Shown here in pieces: positions 1 through 9,587 of a stretch of DNA of 23,067 nucleotides. A model generated the notes under the pieces. That model was not told where the DNA came from. It made no database searches and was given only the letters and a program-made list of their open reading frames with translations. A program made the translations under genes and the position numbers. The DNA is taken from assembly GCA_016868875.1 (NCBI GenBank), contig VGFN01000010.1, positions 1 to 23,067 on the forward strand, given 5' to 3'. Within the stretch, counting starts at the first letter, position 1; every line of letters begins with the position of its first letter. The DNA is from Bacteroidota bacterium (GTDB taxonomy: Bacteria > Bacteroidota > Bacteroidia > UBA7662).

Positions 1-920
1 AATGGCGAAGAGACACCTTGGATCTTGCCCATTTGAGGCCTGCCTCTTCGGTGATCCTTCGAGTGGAGTTCTTTAATCGCCAGGGCAATAACCTCTACTT
101 GGATGACTTTCAGGTCTTGGTGGATTCTATGGCTCCCATAGCTTCGTTTGATTGGGAAACATCAGGGTGCAGACCCATCCAATTGCAGGTTCGATCGGAT
201 GCAACCTTTGCAGACAGTATTCGTTGGCTGTTGCCAGGTGGCTTGACCTCTGCCGCCACGCAGGTTACCCTAAACCCTCCGCCAGGTTCTGTGTCGGTTA
301 CCCTGATCGCATACAACCGCTTTGGGACCGACAGCATCACACGCATCATCAGCATTCCCTACACTCCTGTTGCCGCATTTTCCCTGACGAGAGATACCAT
401 CGTTCGGGGTGCTTTGTTAGGCCTGTTGAATCAAAGTCAATACGGGTCCTATTACGTATGGAATTTTGGTGATGGTTCTCCACTCACCGCAGGCTACGCC
501 CCTCAGAAACGTTACAACCAACCCGGGGTATATCCCATAAGCCTTTGGGTTTACGGAGCAAACCAATGCGTCGACTCACTCCTTCAGCACAAGGAGGTTG
601 TCGTCATCCCACCTGTTGGAATTCAAGAATTTTTGATGCGCTCACCCACCGTTTACCCCAACCCTGGCAACGGTTTGCTCACGGTGGGTATCAGCGAATT
701 GGAACTCCCCTTGGGCCTAGAGGCCCGGATCATGGACCTCACCGGCCGAACAATGAGCACCAAGCAATGGAGCCCTGAAGCCTGCCAACAAAATCTATTG
801 GAGTGGGACATCTTTTCGGGAAACACTAATAATCAATCCCTATCCCAAGGTTATTACCTTCTACAGTTTCAAGATCTGCGAGGTGGAAGGTCCGTGCAAC
901 GTTACCTCTTGCAACCATAG
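1..920 (+). CDS. Secreted PKD-domain protein with T9SS C-terminal sorting signal (3' part only)
   Basis: The reading frame is open from the left edge (first full codon at 3) to the TAG at 918-920, so the N-terminus lies outside the window and the TTG at 18 is not a credible start. The first residues resemble the end of a beta-sandwich module, with GNNLYLDDFQV at about 84-116. A PKD domain follows at about 366-610 (VAAFSL, then WNFGDGSP). The last 90 residues are a type IX sorting domain: VYPNPGNG at about 648, a middle MDLTGR, and a final GYYLLQF segment. By family knowledge such proteins are exported by Sec, moved across the outer membrane by T9SS, and either surface-anchored or released. 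The catalytic or binding part is missing here, so the substrate cannot be named. Confidence 0.85.
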   Translation, partial: WRRDTLDLAHLRPASSVILRVEFFNRQGNNLYLDDFQVLVDSMAPIASFDWETSGCRPIQLQVRSDATFADSIRWLLPGGLTSAATQVTLNPPPGSVSVTLIAYNRFGTDSITRIISIPYTPVAAFSLTRDTIVRGALLGLLNQSQYGSYYVWNFGDGSPLTAGYAPQKRYNQPGVYPISLWVYGANQCVDSLLQHKEVVVIPPVGIQEFLMRSPTVYPNPGNGLLTVGISELELPLGLEARIMDLTGRTMSTKQWSPEACQQNLLEWDIFSGNTNNQSLSQGYYLLQFQDLRGGRSVQRYLLQP

Positions 921-925
921 TAAAA

Positions 926-952
926 GGACGGTCCTATAAATCAGGACGGTCC
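926..952 (-). terminator. Stem-loop terminator at the end of the rpo operon
   Basis: Two copies of GGACGGTCC lie at 926-934 and 944-952. Each is nearly self-complementary, so the two copies pair as a 9-bp stem with one central mismatch and a 9-nt loop. Read on the minus strand, the stem is followed by TTTTA. It starts 8 nt beyond the stop codon of the DUF3467 gene and lies just after the convergent T9SS gene, so it probably ends the rpo operon and may work in both directions. The T tract is short, so the strength is uncertain. Confidence 0.55.
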
Positions 953-960
953 AGCAAATT

Positions 961-1287
961 TTAGGCCTGGGCTGTAGGGCCCCCAAAAGTCATAGGCAGG
1001 GATCCCCCGCCCATAACTTCTCCGAGATCGATATCCCCGTGCGCTTGCTCAAACTTATCAATGTTATCGGCCAATGCATGGAGCAAACGCTTTGCATGTT
1101 GTGGCGTCAGTACAATGCGTGATTTAACCTTGGCCTTCGGAAGGCCAGGCATCATTCGAACAAAATCAACCACAAACTCTGCATTGGAATGGGTAATGAT
1201 GGCCAAATTGCTGTACACCCCTTCGGCGGTTTGTTCATCCAATTCAATGTTGATTTGATTTTCCGGATTTGAACCTTGCTGACTCAT
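961..1287 (-). CDS. DUF3467 family protein
   Basis: Small soluble protein of 108 residues, starting MSQQGSNPENQ. The frame could extend back to a TTG at 1317, but the ATG at 1287 is preferred because family members begin near this point. The body (residues about 11-90: IELDEQTAEGVYSNLA, FVVDFVRMMPG, KSRIVLTPQHAKRLL) matches what I know of DUF3467, a short family with no established biochemical role. It is followed by a Gly/Met/Pro-rich tail. The gene lies 30 nt after the rpoC stop on the same strand and is almost certainly cotranscribed with rpoBC. The family is commonly found directly downstream of rpoC in Bacteroidota, which suggests a role linked to transcription, but that is inference. 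Confidence 0.85.
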   Translation of the reverse strand: MSQQGSNPENQINIELDEQTAEGVYSNLAIITHSNAEFVVDFVRMMPGLPKAKVKSRIVLTPQHAKRLLHALADNIDKFEQAHGDIDLGEVMGGGSLPMTFGGPTAQA

Positions 1288-1317
1288 GGTTTGTTTTATT
1301 AAAAAATGGAAAATCAA

Positions 1318-4300
1318 TTAGTCTAAAATCACGGATTCTTCCGTCTCGAATTCTTCCTTGGAGGCCATCAAACGCTGATACTCTTCCATGGATCCAACCA
1401 CAATCTTCTCGTAAGCGCGCACTCCCGTTCCGGCCGGAATAAGGTGGCCCACGATAACGTTCTCCTTAAGGCCCAATAATTCATCAACCTTACCCGCAAT
1501 TGCCGCTTCGTTGAGAACCTTGGTGGTTTCTTGGAAGGATGCTGCAGAGACAAAACTCTTGGTGCCCAAAGAGGCCCTGGTGATCCCTTGAAGGAGGGGC
1601 TGTGAAGTCGCCGGCATGGCGCGCGCGAAGTCAACAGGCTTCATATCCCTACGCTTGAGTGCAGAATTCTCATCACGAACCTTGCGCATAGGGACGATTT
1701 GGCCTTGTCGTAACACATTGGAATCCCCTGGATCAAGAATAATTTGTTTGTCAATAATATCATCATTCTCACGAATGAAATCCTGCTTATTCACGACCTC
1801 TTGTTCCAAGAATGTTGTGTTACCTGGATCGATGATGACAACCTTTTGCATCATTTGACGAACAATAACTTCAAAGTGCTTATCATTAATTTTCACGCCC
1901 TGCAGGCGGTAGACTTCTTGAATATTATTCACCAAATACTCTTGAACGGCTCCTGGCCCTTTAATCGACAAAATTGCAGCCGGGGTAATAGCGCCATCGG
2001 ATAGCGGATCCCCTGCTTTCACAAAATCTTTGTCTTGGACCAAGATATGTTTGCTCAAGGGAACCAAATACTTTTTGATTTGGCCGTCCCTGGATTCAAT
2101 TTGAATCTCCCGGTTTCCTCTTTTGACGCCTCCAAAAGTGACAACACCATCAATTTCAGAAACAACCGCAGGATTGGACGGGTTTCTTGCTTCGAAAAGT
2201 TCGGTCACGCGCGGTAGACCACCGGTAATATCCCTGGTTTTGGTCGTCGAGCGAGGAATCTTGGCAAGGATGGTTCCAGGAAGAATAACATCGCCTTCGT
2301 TCACTTGAAGGTGAGCACCCACAGGAAGGTTGTAAGTCCTCAAAACATTTTTCTTGGAATCCACAATTAAAATCGCTGGATTCCTAGCTTTATCCTTAGT
2401 GTCGATGATCACCTTTTCTTTGTGACCAGTTTGCTCGTCCGATTCTTCGCGGTAAGTCACACCCTCAGCAATGTGTTCAAAATCCCCCTTACCCTTGAAT
2501 TCAGAAATGATCAAAGCATTGTAAGGATCCCATGAACAAATGAGATCACCTTTCTTGATCTTGGCACCGGCCTTGGTAAACAAGGTTGCGCCGTAAGGTA
2601 ATACATTGGTCATCATGGGGAGCCTTGTTTTGGGATCCATGATTTTGATTTCGCCCGAACGTGAAACCACAATTTCCACTACACCCCCTTGATTATTATT
2701 TTCAGAGGAAGAAGTCATTACCGTACGTACTTCGTCAAATTCCACCAATCCGTCAAATTTGGCCACCAATTGAGACTCGGTAGCAATGTTCCCCGCAACA
2801 CCCCCCACGTGGAATGTACGGAGGGTTAACTGGGTACCGGGTTCTCCAATGGATTGCGCCGCAATAACCCCCACGGATTCACCAATTTGCACCGTGCGGT
2901 TTGTAGCAAGATTACGTCCGTAACATTTTACGCAAACCCCGGTAACCGAAGCACAAGTCAATACAGATCGTATTTCTACCGCTTCCACCGGGGAGGCTTC
3001 AATCATCGTGGCAATCGCCTCCGTGATTTCTTCTCCGGCAGCCAGAATCACTTTGTTATCCAAAGGATTCACCACATCGGAGGCCGTAACACGACCTACA
3101 ATTCTTTCCTTCAGCGACTCCACGACATCCTCGTTGTCCTTGAGCGCCGTTACCTCAATCCCCCGTAGCGTACCACAATCTTCTTCGTTGATGATCACAT
3201 CCTGGGCAACATCGTGAAGACGACGAGTCAAGTAACCGGCATCCGCCGTTTTGAGGGCTGTATCGGCGAGACCTTTCCGTGCACCGTGGGTGGAGATAAA
3301 ATACTCCAACACGTTGAGGCCCTCTTTGAAGTTGGATAAGATGGGGTTCTCGATGATTTCACCGGCACCACCACTTTTTTGTGGCTTGGCCATCAAGCCC
3401 CTCATTCCACCAAGCTGACGAATCTGCTCCTTGGAACCACGAGCACCACTATCCAACATCATGTAAACCGAATTGAAGCCTTGCTTGTCCGCGGCAATTT
3501 CCTTCATCAAGGTGTCGGTAATCCTCGAGTTGGTACGGGTCCAAATATCAATGACCTGGTTGTATCGCTCGTTGTTGGTGATGAAACCCATGTTGTAGTT
3601 ACCGGTCACCTCCTCCACCTCTTTGTGAGCCGCGTCAATCAGGGTCACTTTGTTGTCCGGAACCATCACATCGTTCAGGTTGAAGGACAAACCGCCTTTG
3701 AAGGCCATTTTGAAGCCAATCTCTTTTATTTGATCCAAGAAAGCGGCTGTGGTAGGAATATCCGTCTCGCGAACAATCATGCCAATCAAATCCCTCAGGG
3801 ATTTCTTGGTCATCAATTCATTCACATACCCAACTGCTTCGGGAATGGCCACGTTAAAAAGGATACGGCCCATGGTCGTATCCACAATTCTGCGAACCAA
3901 CTCACCGGATTCGTTGCGAACATTTACGCGAACCTTCACCCAAGCGTGCAGAGCCACTCTACCCTCGTTGTGCGCGATGATGGCTTCTTCCTCGGAATAG
4001 AAGGTGAGTCCTTCCCCTTTGATTTTTTCGGTGTCAGTCGATTTACGACCCTTGGTGATGTAATACAATCCAAGAACCATGTCCTGAGAAGGCACCGTGA
4101 TCGGTGATCCGTTCGCGGGATTCAAAATGTTATGGGACGCCAACATCAGAAGCTGAGCCTCCAAGATTGCCGCATTGCCGAGCGGTACATGAACCGCCAT
4201 TTGGTCACCGTCAAAGTCAGCATTGAAGGCCGTACAAACCAGAGGATGCAATTGAATTGCTTTCCCTTCGATCAATTTAGGCTGAAAAGACTGAATTCCC

Positions 4301-5637
4301 AATCGGTGCAAGGTTGGGGCTCGGTTTAGCAAAACTGGATGACCTTTCAAAACATTCTCCAAGATATCCCAAACGACCGCATCTTTGCGATCCACCAATT
4401 TCTTGGCGGACTTCACTGTTTTGACGATCCCTCTTTCGATTAATTTACGAATGACAAAGGGCTTGAATAATTCTGCGGCCATATCTTTGGGCAAACCGCA
4501 CTCGTGCAGTTTGAGCTCAGGTCCAACCACAATCACCGAACGACCGGAATAGTCAACACGCTTTCCTAACAAATTTTGACGGAAGCGCCCCTGCTTTCCT
4601 TTGAGCATATCGCTCAGTGATTTAAGGGCCCTGTTGCCCTCGGCTTTGACGGCATTGACTTTACGGCTGTTATCGAACAACGAATCTACAGACTCTTGTA
4701 ACATACGTTTTTCATTCCGTAGAATGACGTCCGGCGCTTTGATGTCCATCAATCGCTTGAGGCGGTTGTTCCGTATGATTACACGACGGTACAAATCATT
4801 CAAATCAGAAGTCGCAAAACGACCACCTTCCAAGGGCACTAAAGGACGCAATTCAGGTGGAATAACGGGCACCATCCGTACTACCATCCATTCCGGACGG
4901 TTAATGTGTCCGCCTTGATTCGATGAACGGAAGGCCTCCACAATTTTGAGGCGCTTCAAGGCCTCGGTTTTGCGTTGCTGCGATGTTTCTGTCGCCGCCT
5001 GATAGCGTAGTTGCGCTGAAAGTTCATCCAGGTCAATTCGCTCCAGCAAATCACTGATGGCCTCGGCTCCCATTTTGGCAATGAACTTCTGGGGATCCCT
5101 GTCATCCAAATGGTGATTATCCCGGGGCAAGGAATCCAAATGGTCAAGGTATTCTTCCTCGGTGAGGAAATCCATCTTTTGGAGCTGACCATCTTTGACC
5201 CCAGCTTGAATGACCACATACCTTTCGTAATAAATGATCATATCCAATTTCTTGCTTGGCAAACCTAGCAAATAGCCAATTTTGTTGGGCAAGGATCGGA
5301 AATACCAAATATGAGCAACCGGTACCACCAACTTGATATGACCAATACGATCGCGACGGACCTTTTTCTCGGTAACCTCGACACCACAGCGATCACAAAC
5401 GATACCCTTGTAACGGATACGCTTGTATTTACCGCAATGGCATTCGTAGTCCTTTACTGGCCCAAAGATTCTTTCACAAAACAAACCTCCCATTTCGGGC
5501 TTGTAAGTTCGGTAATTGATGGTTTCAGGTTTGATAACCTCTCCTTGGCTGCGCTCAAGGATGGCCTCCGGTGAGGATAACCCGATACGAATCTTGGTAA
5601 AATTGCTTTTGACCTTCAAATCTTTTCTAAACGACAT
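1318..5637 (-). CDS. rpoC: DNA-directed RNA polymerase subunit beta'
   Basis: Largest catalytic subunit of RNA polymerase, 1439 residues, full length for the phylum. The N-terminal zinc site shows Cys66, Cys68, Cys81 and Cys84 (CHCGK...CDRCG). The universal NADFDGDQ motif sits at residues 472-479; its three aspartates hold the active-site Mg2+. A second cysteine cluster (CASVTGVCVKCYG, encoded near 2920-2955) forms the other zinc site. Bridge-helix and trigger-loop sequences (SIGEPGTQLTLRTFHVGG) are intact. The ATG at 5637 begins MSFRKDLKVK. It follows rpoB by 9 nt and precedes the DUF3467 gene, so the three form one transcript. I see no frameshift or insertion that would affect function. Confidence 0.99.
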   Translation of the reverse strand: MSFRKDLKVKSNFTKIRIGLSSPEAILERSQGEVIKPETINYRTYKPEMGGLFCERIFGPVKDYECHCGKYKRIRYKGIVCDRCGVEVTEKKVRRDRIGHIKLVVPVAHIWYFRSLPNKIGYLLGLPSKKLDMIIYYERYVVIQAGVKDGQLQKMDFLTEEEYLDHLDSLPRDNHHLDDRDPQKFIAKMGAEAISDLLERIDLDELSAQLRYQAATETSQQRKTEALKRLKIVEAFRSSNQGGHINRPEWMVVRMVPVIPPELRPLVPLEGGRFATSDLNDLYRRVIIRNNRLKRLMDIKAPDVILRNEKRMLQESVDSLFDNSRKVNAVKAEGNRALKSLSDMLKGKQGRFRQNLLGKRVDYSGRSVIVVGPELKLHECGLPKDMAAELFKPFVIRKLIERGIVKTVKSAKKLVDRKDAVVWDILENVLKGHPVLLNRAPTLHRLGIQSFQPKLIEGKAIQLHPLVCTAFNADFDGDQMAVHVPLGNAAILEAQLLMLASHNILNPANGSPITVPSQDMVLGLYYITKGRKSTDTEKIKGEGLTFYSEEEAIIAHNEGRVALHAWVKVRVNVRNESGELVRRIVDTTMGRILFNVAIPEAVGYVNELMTKKSLRDLIGMIVRETDIPTTAAFLDQIKEIGFKMAFKGGLSFNLNDVMVPDNKVTLIDAAHKEVEEVTGNYNMGFITNNERYNQVIDIWTRTNSRITDTLMKEIAADKQGFNSVYMMLDSGARGSKEQIRQLGGMRGLMAKPQKSGGAGEIIENPILSNFKEGLNVLEYFISTHGARKGLADTALKTADAGYLTRRLHDVAQDVIINEEDCGTLRGIEVTALKDNEDVVESLKERIVGRVTASDVVNPLDNKVILAAGEEITEAIATMIEASPVEAVEIRSVLTCASVTGVCVKCYGRNLATNRTVQIGESVGVIAAQSIGEPGTQLTLRTFHVGGVAGNIATESQLVAKFDGLVEFDEVRTVMTSSSENNNQGGVVEIVVSRSGEIKIMDPKTRLPMMTNVLPYGATLFTKAGAKIKKGDLICSWDPYNALIISEFKGKGDFEHIAEGVTYREESDEQTGHKEKVIIDTKDKARNPAILIVDSKKNVLRTYNLPVGAHLQVNEGDVILPGTILAKIPRSTTKTRDITGGLPRVTELFEARNPSNPAVVSEIDGVVTFGGVKRGNREIQIESRDGQIKKYLVPLSKHILVQDKDFVKAGDPLSDGAITPAAILSIKGPGAVQEYLVNNIQEVYRLQGVKINDKHFEVIVRQMMQKVVIIDPGNTTFLEQEVVNKQDFIRENDDIIDKQIILDPGDSNVLRQGQIVPMRKVRDENSALKRRDMKPVDFARAMPATSQPLLQGITRASLGTKSFVSAASFQETTKVLNEAAIAGKVDELLGLKENVIVGHLIPAGTGVRAYEKIVVGSMEEYQRLMASKEEFETEESVILD

Positions 5638-5646
5638 AGTATGGCT

Positions 5647-8600
5647 TTAATCAAGTTGGACATCCAAACACAAGCCACGAAGCTCATGCAATAACACATT
5701 GAACGATTCCGGGATGTTGGCCGGAGGCAGAGGATCACCTTTCACGATAGCCTCATAAGCCTTGGCTCTGCCTACAATGTCATCGGATTTGTAGGTTAAG
5801 ATTTCTTGAAGAATATTGGACGCCCCAAAGGCTTCGAGGGCCCAAACCTCCATCTCCCCGAAACGCTGACCACCAAACTGCGCTTTACCACCCAACGGTT
5901 GTTGGGTAATCAGCGAATATGGCCCAATTGAACGGGCGTGCATCTTGTCGTCCACCATGTGGCCCAACTTGAGCATATAGATTACCCCGACCGTGGTCTT
6001 CTGGTCAAAGGCCATCCCGGTCTGCCCATCGTACAACTGGGTTCCTCCAAGTTCCGGGATACCCGCTTTGATGGTGTAATCCTTTACTTCGTCGTAACTG
6101 GCTCCGTCAAAAATAGGTGTCGCAAACTTGACGCCTAATTCTTGTCCGGCCCATGCCAAAACGGATTCGTAAATCTGCCCAAGGTTCATCCTGGACGGTA
6201 CACCCAAGGGATTCAAAACAATATCCACCGGTTTACCATCCGCCGTGAAGGGCATATCTTCATCACGAACGATTCTGGCCACGATTCCTTTGTTACCGTG
6301 ACGACCGGCCATTTTATCACCTACCTTGAGTTTGCGCTTTTGGGCAACATAAACCTTGGCCAATTGATTGATGCCGGATGGCAATTCGTCTCCAACTTGG
6401 ATACTGAATTTACGCCTTTTGGACTCCCCACTTAATTCAGAAAGCCTGAGCATGTAATTCTTGTGGAGACGCTCAATAAGTTCGCTTTTCTCTTTATCTA
6501 GCAACCACCCTTTGGCATTGACCTTATCGTAATCAATTTCGTTGAATCCTTTACGCGTGAATTTCACGCCCTTGGGAATAATTTCTTCACCCAACTTGTT
6601 GAAGACCCCCTGAGACACTTTGCCTTCGGCCACTTCCATGAGCTTGTCAACAAGCAAAGTCTTAAGGGCCGTAGACTCCCTTTCAAATTCCTTGTCGATT
6701 CTTTCAGTCAACATTTTCTCTTGATCCTTACCGGATTTGTCGCGACGAACACGGGTGAACAATTTCTTGTCGATCACCACCCCCGTCATGGACGGTGGAA
6801 CCCGCAAGGAGGCGTCTTTGACATCCCCGGCCTTTTCCCCAAAGATGGCGCGTAACAATTTTTCTTCAGGCGATGGATCGCTTTCTCCTTTGGGAGTGAT
6901 TTTACCAATAAGGATATCCCCTTCCCGTACTTCCGCCCCAATACGGATTAAGCCGTTTTCGTCAAGGTCTTTGGTCGCTTCTTCGGAAACGTTGGGAATA
7001 TCTGCAGTAAGTTCTTCTTCACCACGCTTGGTGTCCCGAACCTGCAATTCAAATTCCTCAATGTGGACCGACGTAAACCAGTCCTCACGGACAACACGCT
7101 CAGAAATAACAATCGCATCTTCAAAATTATACCCCTGCCATGGCATGAAGGCAACCTTGAGGTTACGGCCCAAAGCAAGTTCGCCCTGCTGGGTCGCATA
7201 ACCCTCCACTAAGACATCGCCCTTGGAAACCTTATCGCCCACACGCACCAACGGAATATGATTAACGCAGGTATATTGGTTGGTCTTGCGGAACTTGATG
7301 AGGTTGTAGGTACGAACATCCGATTGGAAGGAAACAAGACGTTCCTCTGAAGAACGCTCATAACGCACAACAATTGAATTTGCATCGACATATTCCACCA
7401 CGCCTTTTCCCTCTGCGTTAATCATCGCACGAGAATCTCTGGCCACCCTACCTTCCAAACCAGTACCCACAATAGGAGCCTGGGGTCGAAGCAGGGGAAC
7501 TGCTTGGCGCTGCATATTCGAACCCATCAAAGCGCGGTTCGCATCATCGTGCTCCAAGAAAGGAATGAGGGAAGCGGCAATCCCCACAATTTGATTGGGG
7601 GCCACGTCCATGTATTCAATCTCTTTGGGGTCCACCGTCGGGAAGTCTCCCATGAGGCGGGCCTTCACTTGATTGGTTTTGAAATTTCCCTTTAGATCCA
7701 CATCGGAGCTAGCTTGGGCAATTGTGCGGTTATCCTCATCTTCTGCGCTGAGGAATGTTGCTGTCCATCCGGAATCGGGTAGGTTTCCTACTCCCTTTTC
7801 CAAAGTAACCTTACCCCCGTTTACTTTCCAATAGGGGGTCTCAATGAAACCCATGTTATTGACCTTGGCATGGGTACACAACGACGAAATCAAACCAATG
7901 TTAGGACCTTCGGGGGTCTCAATGGTACAAAGCCTTCCGTAGTGGGTATAGTGGACGTCCCTTACTTCAAACCCGGCACGCTCGCGCGATAAACCACCAG
8001 GCCCCAGGGCTGATAAACGACGCTTGTGCGTGATTTCTGCCAAAGGATTCGTTTGATCCATGAACTGACTCAGCTGATTGGTCCCAAAAAAGGAATTAAT
8101 CACCGAACTCAATGTTCTAGCATTGATCAAGTCTGTTGGCGCGAAAACTTCGTTATCACGAATGTTCATCCTTTCACGAATCGTTCTGGCCATCCTTGCC
8201 AAACCGACTCCAAACTGTGCAAACAACTGTTCACCCACGGTGCGCACGCGACGATTGCTCAAGTGGTCAATATCATCCACGTCCGCTTTGGAGTTGGAAA
8301 GTTGAATGAGGTATTTCACAATCGCCACAATATCATCTCGGGTAAGAACTCTAACATCAGTCGAGGTCTGCATACCCAATTTCCTATTGATGCGGTAACG
8401 ACCAACCTCACCTAAATCGTAACGCTTATCCGAAAAGAATAACTTTTCAATGATCTGCCTTGCGGATTCGTCATCCGGCGGATCGGCGTTCCTCAATTGT
8501 CTGTAAATATGATCCAAGGCCTCCTTTTCGGAATTGGAGGTGTCTTTGTTCAAGGTATTAAAAATGATGGAGTAATCCCCTGCATTTACATCTTCTTTGT

Positions 8601-9489
8601 GGAAAATTACAGACTTAACTCCCGAATCAACGATAATATCAATCATCCCATCCTCCATCACCACATCCCTCTCAATCAAAATTTCATTTCTGGAAATATT
8701 GGATACTTCACCAGTTGATTCATCCACAAAATCTTCAACCCAACTTTTGAGTACCCTAGCGGCAAATCTCCGGCCCACAGCCTTTTTTAAGGCAGCCTTA
8801 CTAACCTTAACCTCGTCAGACAAGTCAAAAATATTCAAGATATCTTTGTCAGCGTTGAAGCCTATGGCCCTCAACAAGGTGGTGACTGGAAATTTCTTTT
8901 TTCGGTCAATGTAGGCATACATAACATTGTTCACGTCCGTCGCGAACTCAATCCAAGATCCCTTGAAGGGAATAATTCGTGCAGAGTACAGTTTGGAGCC
9001 GTTGCTATGCAAAGTCTGGCCAAAGAAAACCCCGGGTGAACGATGAAGCTGTGAAACAATTACCCTTTCAGAGCCATTGATCACAAAGGTTCCCTTGGGA
9101 GTCATGTAAGGAATAAGACCCAAGTAAACTTCTTGCTCAATGGTTTCAAAATCCTCGTGATCCTTATCGTTGCAGGATAAACGAACCTTGGCCTTCAACG
9201 GCACGTTGTAGGTCAACCCTCTTTCGATGCATTCTTCGATGCTATACCTGGGTGGATCTACGAAATAATCCAGAAACTCAAGAACGAAATTATTCCTTGT
9301 GTCCGATATCGGAAAGTTTTCAGCGAATACCCTGTAGAGACCATCGTGCTTTCGGTTCTCAGGCAGTGTTTCCAACTGAAAAAAATCCTTGAAGGATTTC
9401 AGCTGAATATCAAGAAAATCTGGATAATCTAAGGGATTTAGAACCGACGAAAAGGTAATACGTCCTTCGGGGGTGGTTTTGGTGGTCAA
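5647..9489 (-). CDS. rpoB: DNA-directed RNA polymerase subunit beta
   Basis: Second large RNA polymerase subunit, about 1280 residues. Landmarks: VINGSERVIVSQLHRSPG near the N-terminus, the rifampicin region QLSQFMDQTNPLAEITHKRR (encoded around 8025-8085), ETPEGPNIGLI, and KVGDKMAGRHGNKG carrying the active-site lysines. In E. coli numbering D516, H526 and S531 are unchanged, so no common rifampicin-resistance change is visible; S522 is Ala. No ATG exists ahead of the conserved N-terminus. I chose the TTG at 9489 because the resulting start, MTTKTTPEGRITFSS, lines up with relatives. An alternative TTG at 9528 adds 13 residues but touches the base of the upstream hairpin. It is cotranscribed with rpoC. 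Confidence 0.97.
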   Translation of the reverse strand: MTTKTTPEGRITFSSVLNPLDYPDFLDIQLKSFKDFFQLETLPENRKHDGLYRVFAENFPISDTRNNFVLEFLDYFVDPPRYSIEECIERGLTYNVPLKAKVRLSCNDKDHEDFETIEQEVYLGLIPYMTPKGTFVINGSERVIVSQLHRSPGVFFGQTLHSNGSKLYSARIIPFKGSWIEFATDVNNVMYAYIDRKKKFPVTTLLRAIGFNADKDILNIFDLSDEVKVSKAALKKAVGRRFAARVLKSWVEDFVDESTGEVSNISRNEILIERDVVMEDGMIDIIVDSGVKSVIFHKEDVNAGDYSIIFNTLNKDTSNSEKEALDHIYRQLRNADPPDDESARQIIEKLFFSDKRYDLGEVGRYRINRKLGMQTSTDVRVLTRDDIVAIVKYLIQLSNSKADVDDIDHLSNRRVRTVGEQLFAQFGVGLARMARTIRERMNIRDNEVFAPTDLINARTLSSVINSFFGTNQLSQFMDQTNPLAEITHKRRLSALGPGGLSRERAGFEVRDVHYTHYGRLCTIETPEGPNIGLISSLCTHAKVNNMGFIETPYWKVNGGKVTLEKGVGNLPDSGWTATFLSAEDEDNRTIAQASSDVDLKGNFKTNQVKARLMGDFPTVDPKEIEYMDVAPNQIVGIAASLIPFLEHDDANRALMGSNMQRQAVPLLRPQAPIVGTGLEGRVARDSRAMINAEGKGVVEYVDANSIVVRYERSSEERLVSFQSDVRTYNLIKFRKTNQYTCVNHIPLVRVGDKVSKGDVLVEGYATQQGELALGRNLKVAFMPWQGYNFEDAIVISERVVREDWFTSVHIEEFELQVRDTKRGEEELTADIPNVSEEATKDLDENGLIRIGAEVREGDILIGKITPKGESDPSPEEKLLRAIFGEKAGDVKDASLRVPPSMTGVVIDKKLFTRVRRDKSGKDQEKMLTERIDKEFERESTALKTLLVDKLMEVAEGKVSQGVFNKLGEEIIPKGVKFTRKGFNEIDYDKVNAKGWLLDKEKSELIERLHKNYMLRLSELSGESKRRKFSIQVGDELPSGINQLAKVYVAQKRKLKVGDKMAGRHGNKGIVARIVRDEDMPFTADGKPVDIVLNPLGVPSRMNLGQIYESVLAWAGQELGVKFATPIFDGASYDEVKDYTIKAGIPELGGTQLYDGQTGMAFDQKTTVGVIYMLKLGHMVDDKMHARSIGPYSLITQQPLGGKAQFGGQRFGEMEVWALEAFGASNILQEILTYKSDDIVGRAKAYEAIVKGDPLPPANIPESFNVLLHELRGLCLDVQLD

Positions 9490-9530
9490 GGGGATGGGGT
9501 TTAAAAAATGTACCTGAACAAAACACAAGC

Positions 9531-9569
9531 GGCTGTGAGGACGAAAACCTGGTTTTCGTCCTCACAGCC
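9531..9569 (-). terminator. Perfect 18-bp hairpin between rplL and rpoB (attenuator or processing site)
   Basis: GGCTGTGAGGACGAAAAC at 9531-9548 is exactly complementary to 9552-9569, leaving a 3-nt loop. On the minus strand it is followed by GCTTGTGTTTTGTT, a poor T tract, so it would be leaky. In E. coli the same intergenic position holds a partial terminator and an RNase III site that lower rpoBC expression relative to ribosomal proteins. A similar job here is inference from structure and position. Confidence 0.7.
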
Positions 9570-9587
9570 AACAATGCAAAGGGAAGT

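Noticed and set aside
3379..4107. 242-codon open frame on the plus strand
   Set aside because: It lies antisense inside rpoC, which is fully conserved. The translation has no recognisable family and follows the codon pattern of the opposite strand.
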